Source: an uncultured bacterium (lineage in GTDB: Bacteria; Desulfobacterota; Desulfobaccia; Desulfobaccales; 0-14-0-80-60-11). From it: 58,392 bases of DNA. The position numbers and the translations under genes were made by a program. The notes under the pieces were generated by a model. That model did no database searches. It saw nothing but the letters and a program-made list of their open reading frames with translations, and was not told the DNA's origin. The DNA is taken from contig CALEAV010000052.1 of the NCBI GenBank assembly GCA_937943575.1, positions 1 to 58,392 of the forward strand. The letters are read 5' to 3'. Below are positions 27,382-36,048 of this stretch, piece by piece (within the stretch, counting starts at the first letter, position 1; each line of letters starts with the position of its first letter).

Positions 27382-28356
27382 ATGTGGCCCTACCTTGCCA
27401 AACGCCTGCTCCTCATGATCCCCATGCTGCTGGGGATCACCCTGGTATCCTTTGTGGTCATCCAGCTGGCGCCGGGCACCCCCACCGAGATCCAGACCAC
27501 CCTCAATCCCAAGGCCAGCCTGGAGGCCCAGCAGCGCCTGCGGGAGCTCTACGGGCTGGACCAGCCCCTCCTGGTGCAGTACTGGCGCTGGCTCAAGAGA
27601 GTGGCGGTGCTGGACTTCGGGCGCTCCTTCACGCCGGACCGCCGGCCGGTATGGGATAAGATCCGGGAGCGCCTCGGCATCACCGTGGGCATTAACCTCC
27701 TGGCCCTGAGCCTCATCCTGATGGTGGCCATCCCCATCGGGGTCATCTCCGCCACCCGGCCGCACTCCCTCTTTGACCGGGCCACCACCCTTCTGGTCTT
27801 CTTCGGCTTTGCCATGCCGGGTTTCTGGCTGGCCCTGCTCCTCATCATGTTTTTTGGGGTATACCTGGACTGGCTCCCCATTTCGGGGCTCACCTCCCTG
27901 CACTTCCGCCAGCTCACCTGGTGGCAGAAAATCGGCGATCTGGCGGCTCACCTGGTGCTGCCGGTGCTGGTGTCCGCCTTCGGGGGGCTGGCGGGCATGT
28001 CCCGGTATATGCGGGGCAACATGCTGGAGGTCATCCGCCAGGATTACATCACCACCGCCCGGGCCAAGGGGCTGCCGGAGCGCACGGTGATCTTCAAACA
28101 CGCCTTAAGGAACGCCCTTCTGCCGGTGATCACCATCCTGGGGCTGTCCGTCCCCGGCCTCATCGGCGGCAGCGTCATCGCCGAATCCATCTTTGCCATT
28201 CCGGGGATGGGGCAGCTCTTCTACCAGGCGGTGATGTCCCGGGATTACCCTCTGGTCATGGGGGAACTGGTCATCGGCGCGGTGCTGACTCTCTTGGGGA
28301 ACCTCCTGGCCGACCTGGGCTACGCCCTAGCCGACCCCCGCATCCGCGCCGGGTAG
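27382..28356 (+). CDS. OppB/DppB-type ABC transporter permease
   Basis: A 324-residue inner-membrane permease of the oligopeptide/dipeptide/nickel importer family. It has the N-terminal signature [20 protein letters not shown] and LAPGTP, about six membrane segments, and the EAA-loop ([28 protein letters not shown]) that docks onto the ATPase. The ATG at 27382 starts the conserved N-terminus. The OppC-type partner follows after a 152-base gap. No substrate-binding lipoprotein or ATPase genes are beside it. Peptides are the likely substrate by family, but other small solutes are possible. Confidence 0.92.
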   Translation: MWPYLAKRLLLMIPMLLGITLVSFVVIQLAPGTPTEIQTTLNPKASLEAQQRLRELYGLDQPLLVQYWRWLKRVAVLDFGRSFTPDRRPVWDKIRERLGITVGINLLALSLILMVAIPIGVISATRPHSLFDRATTLLVFFGFAMPGFWLALLLIMFFGVYLDWLPISGLTSLHFRQLTWWQKIGDLAAHLVLPVLVSAFGGLAGMSRYMRGNMLEVIRQDYITTARAKGLPERTVIFKHALRNALLPVITILGLSVPGLIGGSVIAESIFAIPGMGQLFYQAVMSRDYPLVMGELVIGAVLTLLGNLLADLGYALADPRIRAG

Positions 28357-28419
28357 AGGGGGGGCCGGGGGGTCGGTGGACCCCTCGCCCTCCCCTCCTG
28401 CTCTCCTCCCACCCCCCCA

Positions 28420-28495
28420 TATGGGATTGGGGGTGGGGGGTTGGGGGAGGGGGTAAGGCCCGGCGGCCCTTAGCCCACTCCCCCAATAACTGGAG
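28420..28495. repeat. G/C-tract palindromic repeat (copy 2)
   Basis: GGGGGTAAGGCCCGGCGGCC is followed by the complementary arm GGCCCTTAGCCCACTCCCCC. The preceding bases are further G-tracts (ATTGGGGGTGGGGGGTTGGG). It lies in the gap between the two permease genes and matches the style of copies 1 and 3. Confidence 0.6.
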
Positions 28496-28508
28496 GGCAG
28501 CTGAAGAT

Positions 28509-29345
28509 ATGCACCGACGGGAATTCTGGCAGCGTTTTCGGCGCAATCGCCTGGCCATGACCGGGCTGGTCCTGGTGACGGGGATGTTTGTGGTGTCGCT
28601 GGCTGCCCCCTGGCTGGCGCCCTATGATCCGGGTTATATCGATCTGGAGGCGGTGCTCATGCCCCCCAGCCGGGAGCACTGGCTGGGCACCGACAACCTG
28701 GGGCGGGATGTGCTCTCCCGCATCATTTACGGCTCCCAGGTGTCTCTCAAGGTGGGGTTTGTCTCCGTGGGGCTGGCCACCCTCATCGGCCTCCTCCTGG
28801 GGTCAGTGGCCGGGTTTTACGGCGGCTGGGTGGATTTCCTCCTCATGCGGCTGGTGGACCTGATGCTCTGCTTCCCCAGTTTTTTCCTCATCCTGGCGGT
28901 GATTGCGGTCCTGGAGCCCAGCATCTGGAACATCATGGTGGTCATCGGCCTCACCAGCTGGATGGGGGTGGCCCGGCTGGTACGGGCGGAGTTTCTGTCG
29001 CTCAGGGAGCGGGAGTTCGTCTTGGCGGCCCGCGCCTTAGGGGCCTCGGATTTCCGCCTCATCTGGCGGCACCTCCTGCCCAATGCCCTGGCGCCGGTGA
29101 TGGTCTCCGCCACCCTGGGGGTGGCCGGGGCCATCCTGACGGAGAGCGCCCTGAGCTTCCTGGGGCTGGGGGTGCAGCCCCCCACCCCCAGCTGGGGCAA
29201 CATGCTCACCGCCGGCAAGGACTCCCTGGAGATCGCCTGGTGGCTGTCGGTCTTTCCGGGCTTGGCCATCCTCATCACCGTGCTCAGCTACAACCTCCTG
29301 GGGGAGGGGGTGCGGGAGGCCATCGACCCCCGCCTGCGGGAGTGA
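28509..29345 (+). CDS. OppC/DppC-type ABC transporter permease
   Basis: A 278-residue inner-membrane permease that pairs with the OppB-type subunit upstream. Typical features are the N-terminal MHRREFWQRFRRNRLAMTGL, the YDPGYID...HWLGTDNLGRDVLSRIIYG block, and the EAA-loop EREFVLAARALGASDFRLIWRHLLPNALAP. The C-terminus GEGVREAIDPRLRE is diagnostic for the family. The ATG at 28509 starts this conserved N-terminus. A terminator is not obvious after it; a new promoter appears 35 bases downstream. Confidence 0.92.
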   Translation: MHRREFWQRFRRNRLAMTGLVLVTGMFVVSLAAPWLAPYDPGYIDLEAVLMPPSREHWLGTDNLGRDVLSRIIYGSQVSLKVGFVSVGLATLIGLLLGSVAGFYGGWVDFLLMRLVDLMLCFPSFFLILAVIAVLEPSIWNIMVVIGLTSWMGVARLVRAEFLSLREREFVLAARALGASDFRLIWRHLLPNALAPVMVSATLGVAGAILTESALSFLGLGVQPPTPSWGNMLTAGKDSLEIAWWLSVFPGLAILITVLSYNLLGEGVREAIDPRLRE

Positions 29346-29379
29346 GGGCTAAAAGCCGCGCAATAATTCCCCCCTGCCA

Positions 29380-29407
29380 TTGACATTGCCCCAAGAGGCC
29401 CTATGTT
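29380..29407 (+). promoter_or_regulatory. Sigma-70 promoter of the small TPR protein gene
   Basis: TTGACA (29380-29385), 16-base spacer, TATGTT (29402-29407), 53 bases before the gene at 29461. Confidence 0.65.
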
Positions 29408-29460
29408 AGAGGCACGGGGGCGGCATTTCCGGCATTTCACTTTCCACCTGAGAGGACTGC

Positions 29461-29952
29461 ATGAAAAGAACTGTCGTGACGGTTATTTGTCTGGTCATGT
29501 CGCTGGTGCTCTGCGGGGCGGGCATGGGTTTGGCTGCCAAAGCCAAGAAAGCCGCCGCACCCGCAGAAGAGATGGATGTCAACAAGGCCCTGATCGACAG
29601 CTTTGAGCTGATGGAAAAGGGCAAGTTCGCCGAAGCCCAGAAGATTCTGGAAAAGGTGCTGCAGAAGGATCCCGGCAATCCCCTGGCCCTGAACAACCTG
29701 GCCGCCATCATGGTCAAGGCCAAGAAGTTTGACAAGGCGGACACCTACCTCAACCAGGCGCTGCCTCGGGCTAAGGGCTACATGGTGCAGGTGAACCGGG
29801 TCTGCCAGGTGGGGGGCATCTGCGTGGCCTTCCGGCCCGTCAGCGCCGGCACCGGCAACCAGGAACTGGCGCCTTTGGTTCTCATGAACCTGGAGATGGT
29901 CAAACAGTACATGTCGGCCGAGCCCCTGGCGGGCAGGGGGCCGAGACAGTAA
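29461..29952 (+). CDS. Small secreted TPR protein with two-cysteine signature (paralogue 1)
   Basis: A 163-residue protein with a signal peptide (about residues 1-25, ending GMGLAAKA). A TPR-like unit pair follows (about 38-105: LMEKGKFAEAQKILEKVLQKDPGNPLALNNLAAIMVKAKKFDKADTYLNQAL, described here in pieces). The C-terminal block VNRVCQVGGICVAFRP carries two Cys that could form a disulphide. It has its own promoter and terminator. The gene at 30155 encodes a close relative with the same architecture. TPR domains bind proteins, so a periplasmic chaperone or scaffold role is a guess; I do not recognise the family. Confidence 0.75.
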   Translation: MKRTVVTVICLVMSLVLCGAGMGLAAKAKKAAAPAEEMDVNKALIDSFELMEKGKFAEAQKILEKVLQKDPGNPLALNNLAAIMVKAKKFDKADTYLNQALPRAKGYMVQVNRVCQVGGICVAFRPVSAGTGNQELAPLVLMNLEMVKQYMSAEPLAGRGPRQ

Positions 29953-29985
29953 CAGACCTTGTGGCGCCGCCCTCCTGCACCTCAC

Positions 29986-30007
29986 GGCCCCCCCGGGGGC
30001 CTTTTTT
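29986..30007 (+). terminator. Rho-independent terminator after paralogue 1
   Basis: GGCCCC / GGGGCC hairpin with a very short CCCG loop, followed by six T (30002-30007). Confidence 0.8.
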
Positions 30008-30154
30008 GTGGTAGGTGGCGGGGTCAGGTCCGGCGCCGCCGGAAAGCTACCCCGGCCTGCACCTCCGCCACAGGCGCCGGCCATCTGACCGATGGGGGGA
30101 GGGCAGGGACAGGGCCGGATCACCGCAGGGAATTCCTTTCAGGAAGGGGCAACC

Positions 30155-30595
30155 ATGAAACTCACCATGCTGGCGGCGCTGCTGGCCGGCCTCCTTGTGC
30201 TTGGCCCGGTCTCGGTCCCGGCCCAGGAGGAGCCGGAGCTGACGGAGGCCCTGGTCCGGAGTTATGACCTCCTGGAGGCGGGCAATTACCCCGAGGCCAA
30301 AAAGATCTACCAGGAAATCCTGTCCAGGCATCCCGACCACCCCCTGGCCCTCAACAACTTGGCCTTTATCCAGATCAAGGAGGGAGATCTCCCGGGCGCC
30401 CGGGCCAGCCTGGAGCGGGCCCTGACCAAAGCGGCGGGCTACCGCCTCCAGGTGAACAAGGTCTGCGCCGTGGAGGGCATCTGCCTGGCCTTCCGCCCCG
30501 GAGGGCCGGCCTACGGCGATCAGGACCTGGAGCCCCTGGTGCGCCTCAATCTCAGCCTGGTCAGGGAGAAGCTGGCTCCAGGGCGCAATAACTGA
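30155..30595 (+). CDS. Small secreted TPR protein with two-cysteine signature (paralogue 2)
   Basis: A 146-residue relative of the gene at 29461. A signal peptide (about residues 1-24, MKLTMLAALLAGLLVLGPVS... then AQ) is followed by a TPR pair (SYDLLEAGNYPEAKKIYQEI and HPDHPLALNNLAFIQIKEGD) and the block VNKVCAVEGICLAFRP. The C-terminus (DLEPLVRLNLSLVREKL) matches that of paralogue 1 (ELAPLVLMNLEMVKQYM). The ATG at 30155 follows AGGAAGGGG. The two genes form a tandem duplication separated by a terminator, so they may be expressed independently. Confidence 0.75.
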   Translation: MKLTMLAALLAGLLVLGPVSVPAQEEPELTEALVRSYDLLEAGNYPEAKKIYQEILSRHPDHPLALNNLAFIQIKEGDLPGARASLERALTKAAGYRLQVNKVCAVEGICLAFRPGGPAYGDQDLEPLVRLNLSLVREKLAPGRNN

Positions 30596-30613
30596 GCCTG
30601 GGGCAGAACGGCT

Positions 30614-30650
30614 CCAAAAGGGGAGGGGGGCGTGGCTCCTCCCTTCCTCA
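30614..30650. terminator. Possible bidirectional terminator in a convergent gap
   Basis: AAGGGGAGGGG...CTCCTCCCTT can form a stem between the convergent genes ending at 30595 and 30808. There is no good T-run, so this is weak. Confidence 0.3.
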
Positions 30651-30807
30651 CCCTCGAAGGTGAGAATTTCATGATAGTGAAATTGTGATCTCAGGGGGGA
30701 GGGTTGGAATAATGGCGGCCCCCTCTCTTCACTCCTCCCGGTCCTTTTAGGGGATGGGGGAAGAGGCGTAGATGTTCCCGCCCCCCCTCCTGGAAGCCCT
30801 TTTCAGG

Positions 30808-31500
30808 TCACGGCGAGGCGGGCGGGGTGGTGGCCGCCAGTTTTTCTTTCAGATAGGGCACCAGGGCCGGGACGGGGGGCCGCTCCAGGAGCTTTTCCCA
30901 GGCCCGGCGGGCCTCCTCGGGCTGGCCGGCCTGCTCCGCCAGTCCGGCGTAGCGCCGCAGGAGCTCCCCCTGCAGGGGGCCGCTCACCTCCTCCAGGAGG
31001 GGCTTCAGGGCCGCGGCGGCCTCCTTGGGCCGGCCCAGCGCCTCCTCGCAGTAACTGACGCTTTCCGCCACCATGACCCGGAGCCCGGGCTGGCGCTGCA
31101 CCCGGGAGTCGGCAGCCAGGCGGCGGTAGGCTGCCAGGGCCTCCTCGAATTTCCCGGTCTGATACAGCAGATGCGCCCGGAACATCTCCGCCTCCAGGGC
31201 CGCCGGGGTCCCGGCATGCTCCCGGACGATCTTCTCCAGGGCCGGGAGCAGCTCCCCGGCCTTGGCGGGGTCGGAGAGCTGGGGCCGCAACGGGGCCAAG
31301 GCCAGCGCCGCGGCCTGGGCCCGGCGCTCCCGGAAATGGCCGGCGAGCCACCAGCCGGCGGCCAGGACCACCACCAGCCCCAGGCCGATGAAGAGATATC
31401 TCAGATAAGGTTGCAGCCGATCCTGCAGGCGCTGCAGGAGGGTGCGCACTTCGGGCTCCGGCACCAGGAGCCCCCGGCGCCGGGAGATGGGTTTGCGCAT
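30808..31500 (-). CDS. Membrane-anchored TPR protein, YfgM-like
   Basis: A 230-residue protein. A basic cytoplasmic N-terminus (MRKPISRRRGLLVPEPEV), one membrane helix (about residues 35-56, LRYLFIGLGLVVVLAAGWWL) and a periplasmic TPR-like helical domain follow. This matches the layout of YfgM (ancillary SecYEG translocon subunit). The ATG at 31500 is chosen because a GGAGG site lies upstream at good spacing; an ATG six codons earlier would include that site. It is the last gene of a minus-strand run (nnrD/E, CBS, tsaE) after a 138-base gap. The YfgM assignment rests on layout only. Confidence 0.65.
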   Translation of the reverse strand: MRKPISRRRGLLVPEPEVRTLLQRLQDRLQPYLRYLFIGLGLVVVLAAGWWLAGHFRERRAQAAALALAPLRPQLSDPAKAGELLPALEKIVREHAGTPAALEAEMFRAHLLYQTGKFEEALAAYRRLAADSRVQRQPGLRVMVAESVSYCEEALGRPKEAAAALKPLLEEVSGPLQGELLRRYAGLAEQAGQPEEARRAWEKLLERPPVPALVPYLKEKLAATTPPASP

Positions 31501-31638
31501 GGTGCATTCCTCCACCAAAACAACGGGGGCATGGTCGTCTTCATCGCCTGAGATGACGCCTGCCGCCCCCCGCCGGGACGGCCGGCCTTGGGCCTTCCCC
31601 GGGTCCAGGCCCGCGGGTCTGTCCCGGCCGGGGCCGGG

Positions 31639-32118
31639 TCAGGAGCTCAAGGAGGCCGCCACCGCCGCCACCAGCTCCTCCCCCCGGGGGCCGTGGCCGA
31701 TGAGCGTGATCTCCCGGCTCAGCTCCCCGGTTACGGTGAGGCGCACCTCCAGGTAATTTTCCGGCAGGAGCTCCCCCAGCCGTTCGGCCCACTCCACCGC
31801 CGCCACCTTCTCCCCGAACAGATACTCCTCCAGGTCCGGCAGGAACTCCGGCGGCAGGTGCCCCAGGCGGTAGAGGTCCAGGTGCGCCAGGGGCAGGCGC
31901 CCGGGGTAGTCGTGGGCCAGCACAAAGCTGGGGGAGGAGACGGGGACCTCCGGGGGGACGTCCAGCCCGGCGGCCAGCCCCCGGACAAATTCCGTCTTGC
32001 CGGCGCCCAGCTCCCCTACCAGGGCCACCACATCGCCGGGTTCCAGGAGGCGCCCCAGGCGGACGGCCAGCTCCCGGGTGGCCTCGGGGCTGTGGCTCCT
32101 GAAGGTGAGTTCTCTCAC
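31639..32118 (-). CDS. tsaE: tRNA threonylcarbamoyladenosine biosynthesis ATPase TsaE
   Basis: Cytoplasmic ATPase needed with TsaB and TsaD to form t6A at position 37 of ANN-decoding tRNAs. 159 residues. The Walker A motif is GELGAGKTEF (about residues 34-43), followed by the family motifs VSSPSFVLAHDY and LAHLDLYRL and the C-terminal VEWAERLGELLP. The start is a GTG at 32118 that overlaps the stop of the CBS gene by four bases (GTGA), implying translational coupling. The nnrD/E-tsaE linkage is common in bacteria. Confidence 0.94.
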   Translation of the reverse strand: MRELTFRSHSPEATRELAVRLGRLLEPGDVVALVGELGAGKTEFVRGLAAGLDVPPEVPVSSPSFVLAHDYPGRLPLAHLDLYRLGHLPPEFLPDLEEYLFGEKVAAVEWAERLGELLPENYLEVRLTVTGELSREITLIGHGPRGEELVAAVAASLSS

Positions 32119-32573
32119 GCCGGCGGCCGGGCCAGGACCCGGATGAGATCCAGCTTGCCCACGATGCCCACCAGCTTTCCCTCCTCCACCACCGGCAGGG
32201 TGTGAATACCCTTGTCCTCCATGAGGCGGGCCAGCTCGGAGACCGGGGTGTCGGGCGACACAGTGATGGCGGGGCTGGACATCACCTGCCCCACCGTGGT
32301 CCCCAACAGCTTTTCCAGGCGCTGGCGGAAGCGGGCCGGGGTCTCCAGAAAGAGGTGCAGATCCAGAATATTCAGGGCCAGAGGCAGAGTGGGCTCCCGG
32401 GTGCGCTTGAGGAGGTCGGATTGGGTCACCACCCCCAGCACCCGGCCCTGGTCGTCCACCACCGGCACCCCGCCGATGCGCTTCTCGGCCAGGAGGCGGG
32501 CCAGGTCCTCCACCGAATCCTCGGGGCCGGCGGTGACCACCTCCCGGGTCATGATCTCACGGGCTGTACGCAT
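32115..32573 (-). CDS. Tandem CBS-domain protein
   Basis: A 152-residue protein consisting almost entirely of two CBS domains: residues about 5-62 (IMTREVVTAGPEDSVEDLAR...GGVPVVDDQGRVLGVVT) and about 92-150 (VMSSPAITVSPDTPVSELAR...HTLPVVEEGKLVGIVG). Such stand-alone pairs bind adenine nucleotides and regulate partner proteins; no catalytic part is present. It overlaps nnrD/E by 25 bases upstream and tsaE by 4 bases downstream, so all three are translated together. Confidence 0.9.
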   Translation of the reverse strand: MRTAREIMTREVVTAGPEDSVEDLARLLAEKRIGGVPVVDDQGRVLGVVTQSDLLKRTREPTLPLALNILDLHLFLETPARFRQRLEKLLGTTVGQVMSSPAITVSPDTPVSELARLMEDKGIHTLPVVEEGKLVGIVGKLDLIRVLARPPA

Positions 32574-34144
32574 GGGTCTCCTTCAGGAGTCGAAATGCGG
32601 CCTGCGGCCAGATCGGCCAGAACCTGGGGCAGGACCTCCAGGAGATCGCCGGCAATAAAGCCCCGGGGGCCCAGATCGGCGGCCAGATAATCGGCGGCCA
32701 GGCCGTGGACATAAACCCCCAGGCGGGCGGCGTCCCAGGGGTCCAGGCGCTGGGCCAAAAGGCCCCCGATGAGCCCGGTGAGGACATCGCCGGTGCCGCC
32801 GCTGGCCAGACCGGGGTTGCCGGTGGGATTGAGGCTCAGGCGGCCGTCCGGAGCGGCGACCACGGTCTGGGCACCTTTGAGGACCACCACACAGTTATAG
32901 GACCTGGCCGTCTCCCGGGCCGCCTCCAGGCGCCGGTTCTGGATATCCGCCGTGGTGGCGCCCAAAAAGCGGGCCATCTCCCCGGGGTGGGGGGTGAGGA
33001 GGCGGGGGGCGGGAGCCTGCCTGAGGCACTCCCCGGCGCCGGCCAGGCAGTTGACCCCGTCGGCGTCGATGACCAGGGGCAGGGGCAGGGTGCGCACCAG
33101 CTCCTGCACCAGCTCCCGGGTCTCGGGGTGGGTGCCCAGACCCGGGCCCAGGGCCAGGGCGGTCTTGCCCCGGAGAAACTCCTGAAGCGGCTCCCAAGCC
33201 CGGCGGCTTAAGACCCGGGCCCCCGGCACCTCTGGCAGGGGCAGACTCATCACCTCGGTGAGCTTCACCTCCAGGATGTCGTTGAGGCTCTCCGGCACGG
33301 CCACGGTCACCAGCCCCGCCCCGGCCCGGAGGGCCGCCTCCCCGGCCAGGGCCGCGGCCCCGGTCTTGCCCACGCTGCCGGCCAGCACCACCGCGTGGCC
33401 GAAGGTGCCCTTGTGGGCCGCAAAGGGCCGGGGCGGCATGAGTCCCGCCAACTCTTCGGCCTCGGCCAGCTCAATGAGCAGAGGCCGGGTGAGCTCCGGG
33501 GGGATGCCGATGTCCACCCGGAAGAGGCGGCCGCACAGCTCCCGGCCCGGGGGCAGGATCTGCCCCAGTTTGGGGAGCCCATAGGTGACGGTGACCCGGG
33601 CCTGCACCGCCGCCCCCAGCACCCGGCCGGTATCGGCACACAGGCCGGAGGGGATGTCCACCGCCAAAACCGGCACCGGCAGGCGGTTCACCGCCTCGAT
33701 GACCTCGGCCAGGAGCCCCCGGACCGGGGCGTTGAGGCCGGTGCCCAACAGAGCATCCACGATGAGTCCGGCCTCCCTCAGCCGGGGCAGCTGTTCCCGG
33801 AAGACCCCCGCCTCCGGCACCTCCACCACCTCCACCCCCAGGCGGGAGAGGATGTCCAGGTTGACCCGGGCATCGCCGGAGACCTGTTCCCGGCGGGCAA
33901 AGAGCAGCACCGAGACCGGCACCCCGGCGGTGGCGAGATAGCGGGCCACCACGCAGCCGTCGCCGCCGTTGTTGCCCCGGCCGGCCAGGACCGCCACCGG
34001 GCCGTCCAGCTCCGGGAATTCCCGGCGCAGCACGAGAAAGGTGCTCCTGCCGGCATTCTCCATCAACACGAGGGAGGGGACGCCCACTTCTTCAATGGTG
34101 CGGCGGTCCAGCTCCCGCATCTCGGCGGCGGTGGCCAGTTTCAT
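32549..34144 (-). CDS. nnrD/nnrE: Bifunctional NAD(P)H-hydrate epimerase / ADP- or ATP-dependent dehydratase
   Basis: Repairs hydrated NADH and NADPH. 531 residues. The N-terminal YjeF-N epimerase domain (about 1-215) has MENAGRS and AGRGNNGGDGCVVAR. The C-terminal ribokinase-like dehydratase domain (about 230-510) has HKGTFGHAVVLAGSVGKTGAA, the GPGLG block, LTPHPGEMARF and the catalytic NPTGNPGLASGGTGDVLTG. The ATG at 34144 (MKLATAAEMRELD) is the family start; an upstream ATG adds 23 low-complexity residues. It leads the minus-strand operon. Confidence 0.94.
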   Translation of the reverse strand: MKLATAAEMRELDRRTIEEVGVPSLVLMENAGRSTFLVLRREFPELDGPVAVLAGRGNNGGDGCVVARYLATAGVPVSVLLFARREQVSGDARVNLDILSRLGVEVVEVPEAGVFREQLPRLREAGLIVDALLGTGLNAPVRGLLAEVIEAVNRLPVPVLAVDIPSGLCADTGRVLGAAVQARVTVTYGLPKLGQILPPGRELCGRLFRVDIGIPPELTRPLLIELAEAEELAGLMPPRPFAAHKGTFGHAVVLAGSVGKTGAAALAGEAALRAGAGLVTVAVPESLNDILEVKLTEVMSLPLPEVPGARVLSRRAWEPLQEFLRGKTALALGPGLGTHPETRELVQELVRTLPLPLVIDADGVNCLAGAGECLRQAPAPRLLTPHPGEMARFLGATTADIQNRRLEAARETARSYNCVVVLKGAQTVVAAPDGRLSLNPTGNPGLASGGTGDVLTGLIGGLLAQRLDPWDAARLGVYVHGLAADYLAADLGPRGFIAGDLLEVLPQVLADLAAGRISTPEGDPCVQPVRS

Positions 34145-34263
34145 GGGGTTGCGCAGTTCCTCCGGCCGCAAAGGCAAGGGCCGCCCTCCGCCTTTTCCCG
34201 CAGACGGGGCCACGGGTTCGGGGACCGGCGGACGGCGGCTGCCTCGCCTCCTGTCAGATATTT

Positions 34264-35103
34264 TTACAGGAAATGGAAGGCGACGCCCACGGCAAAGCGA
34301 TGCGCGGTGAAATCAAAGGTGGCCTTGTCGGTGATTTGGCCCGGCACGCCGGGAAGGCTGTAGCGCATGGAATCCAGCTCCACCTCCCACTGCTGGCTGA
34401 ACTTGTACTCGGCAAAGAGGGAGAGGTTCTTGCGCACCATGTAGCGCAGCCCGGCGGAGGCCTCCAGGGAGAAGTTCTTGGCCGAGTCATAGGTGGACCA
34501 GAGGATGACAAAGCCGGGTCCCAGGCCCACATAGGGCTGCAGGCGCCCGAAGGGCACCTCCTTGTCCGGCAGGAACCCGTAGCGGAGCAGGAAATGGAAG
34601 GCCAGGGTGCTGACGTTGATGTGGTACACCGGCAGGAGGGCGGTGGCGGCATTCTGCACCGGCCGGCTGAGGGTCACCTGCCTGGTGCCGGTGTTGTGTT
34701 TGTCGAACATGAACTCGATTTCGGCTCCCAGGTAGGGGAAGCTGTGCAGGAAGTAGCCGGCCTTGAGGCCCCCCAGGGGGCTGGGCTCAAAGTTGACCCG
34801 GGAGGTGGTGACCCCGGCCCGGGCCAGCTGCCAGCGGGCAGACTGCACAAAACCGCCGCCGGCGAAGGCGCCGATGAAGAAGCCGCCGGGTCCCTTGACG
34901 CCCCAGTCCACGGTCCCCTGGGCGGCGGGGCGGTTGAGCCAGGCAAAGTAGGCAAAGGTGGCGGCCAGGGCGCCGAACCCCACCGCCTGGGCCACGGTGG
35001 CGCCGGTGGCAGCAGTGGTGGCCCGGGCCGGTTTTGGGGCGGCGGCCACCAGGGCCAGAGCGAGTGCCAATGCCGCTAGACGTCCCCACATCGTCCCCTG
35101 CAT
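34264..35103 (-). CDS. Outer-membrane beta-barrel protein (OmpA/OprF-barrel-like), unknown function
   Basis: A 279-residue protein with a signal peptide (about residues 5-28, WGRLAALALALALVAAAP... KPARA). A short hydrophobic stretch (AVGFGALAATFAYFAWL) comes next, then alternating beta strands typical of an 8-stranded barrel. These include GGFFIGAFAGGGF, AGYFLHSFPYLGAEIEFMF, LRYGFLPD, GRLQPYVGLGPGF, FSLEASAGLRYMVRKNLSLFAEYKF, and the terminal HRFAVGVAFHFL. The near-terminal aromatic is the usual Bam recognition feature. It is monocistronic from a consensus promoter. The ATG at 35103 has a GGGGGAG site; an ATG four codons later is an alternative. No function can be given. Confidence 0.78.
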   Translation of the reverse strand: MQGTMWGRLAALALALALVAAAPKPARATTAATGATVAQAVGFGALAATFAYFAWLNRPAAQGTVDWGVKGPGGFFIGAFAGGGFVQSARWQLARAGVTTSRVNFEPSPLGGLKAGYFLHSFPYLGAEIEFMFDKHNTGTRQVTLSRPVQNAATALLPVYHINVSTLAFHFLLRYGFLPDKEVPFGRLQPYVGLGPGFVILWSTYDSAKNFSLEASAGLRYMVRKNLSLFAEYKFSQQWEVELDSMRYSLPGVPGQITDKATFDFTAHRFAVGVAFHFL

Positions 35104-35153
35104 GATGCTCCCCCTCTGTGATGGCGCAGGCGAACCTGCGGCGTGGTGGCTGC

Positions 35154-35183
35154 ATTATAGATACCGGCCTCCGAGGATGTCAA
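35154..35183 (-). promoter_or_regulatory. Consensus sigma-70 promoter of the outer-membrane barrel gene
   Basis: On the minus strand TTGACA (35178-35183) and TATAAT (35154-35159), both perfect, are separated by 18 bases. The implied leader is about 45 bases. This predicts high constitutive expression. Confidence 0.85.
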
Positions 35184-35339
35184 GGAAAAACCCTGAGGAC
35201 AACTCAGTGAAAATACGAGATAATCCGGTCAGACCCCCACCGCCTCCGGCAGCGTGGCCCGGGTCGGCAGGGGGGCAGGGGAGGGGAGGGCCCGGAAACC
35301 GGGGTCAGAAGCGCCGGCCGGGGTGGCCGGGGATTCTCA

Positions 35340-35369
35340 TTGACGCCTGGCGCTGCACTCTGATACACT
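35340..35369 (+). promoter_or_regulatory. Candidate promoter of the hisH-hisF-rpoH run
   Basis: TTGACG (35340-35345), 18-base spacer, TACACT (35364-35369), 59 bases before hisH. The 35104-35427 gap thus holds two divergent promoters and a small inverted repeat CTGAG/CTCAG near 35192-35206. Confidence 0.45.
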
Positions 35370-35427
35370 GAATTCGACTCATTGAATTTGTCATCAATCC
35401 GGGACTTTCATACCCACAATCGGCCTC

Positions 35428-36048
35428 ATGGTGGTGGTGGTGGATTACCAGGCCGGCAACCTGGCCAGCGTGGTGCGGGCTCTGACCGCCCTGGGGGCCC
35501 GGAGCCGGGTGACGGACGAACCGGAGGTGGTGGCGGCCGCCCCCCGGGTGGTCTTCCCCGGGGTGGGGGCGGCGGGCCGGGCCATGGCGGTGTTGCGGGA
35601 GAGGGGGCTGGATGAGGCCCTGCGCCAGGTGAAGGCCCGGGGCGTCCCCCTGCTGGGCATCTGCCTGGGAGCCCAGATCATCCTCGAGTTCAGCCAGGAA
35701 AATGAGACCCCCGGCCTCGGGCTCCTCCCTGGCCGCGCCACCGCCCTGCCCCGGCAGCCGGGGATCAAAATCCCCCACATGGGCTGGAACCGGGTGGAGT
35801 TTGTACGGCCGCATCCGGTCTTTGCCGGTCTGCCGCCCACGGCGGAGTATTATTTTGTCCACAGCTATTTTCCCGAACCGGCCCGGCCGGAGATGGTGGC
35901 CGGAATCACCGAGCACGGCCGCCCCTTTGTGAGCGCCGTGGCCTGGGAGAATCTGGTGGCCACCCAGTTCCATCCGGAGAAGAGTGGCCGCTTCGGGCTG
36001 CACATCCTGGCCAATTTCCTGGCCTGGGACGGCACTCTTGCTCAGTAA
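35428..36048 (+). CDS. hisH: Imidazole glycerol phosphate synthase, glutamine amidotransferase subunit
   Basis: Class I glutaminase that feeds ammonia to HisF in histidine and purine-linked AICAR synthesis. 206 residues. The nucleophile Cys is in [12 protein letters not shown] (about residue 79), and the His-Glu partner is in [10 protein letters not shown] near the C-terminus. The N-terminal [18 protein letters not shown] is typical. The ATG at 35428 is used although several GTG codons follow immediately. hisF starts inside its last codons. No other his genes are in the window. Confidence 0.95.
   Translation: MVVVVDYQAGNLASVVRALTALGARSRVTDEPEVVAAAPRVVFPGVGAAGRAMAVLRERGLDEALRQVKARGVPLLGICLGAQIILEFSQENETPGLGLLPGRATALPRQPGIKIPHMGWNRVEFVRPHPVFAGLPPTAEYYFVHSYFPEPARPEMVAGITEHGRPFVSAVAWENLVATQFHPEKSGRFGLHILANFLAWDGTLAQ

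Noticed and set aside
35984-36040. ATG start for hisF at 35984
   Set aside because: It adds 18 residues that are only an alternate reading of hisH; the TTG at 36038 gives the conserved HisF N-terminus.
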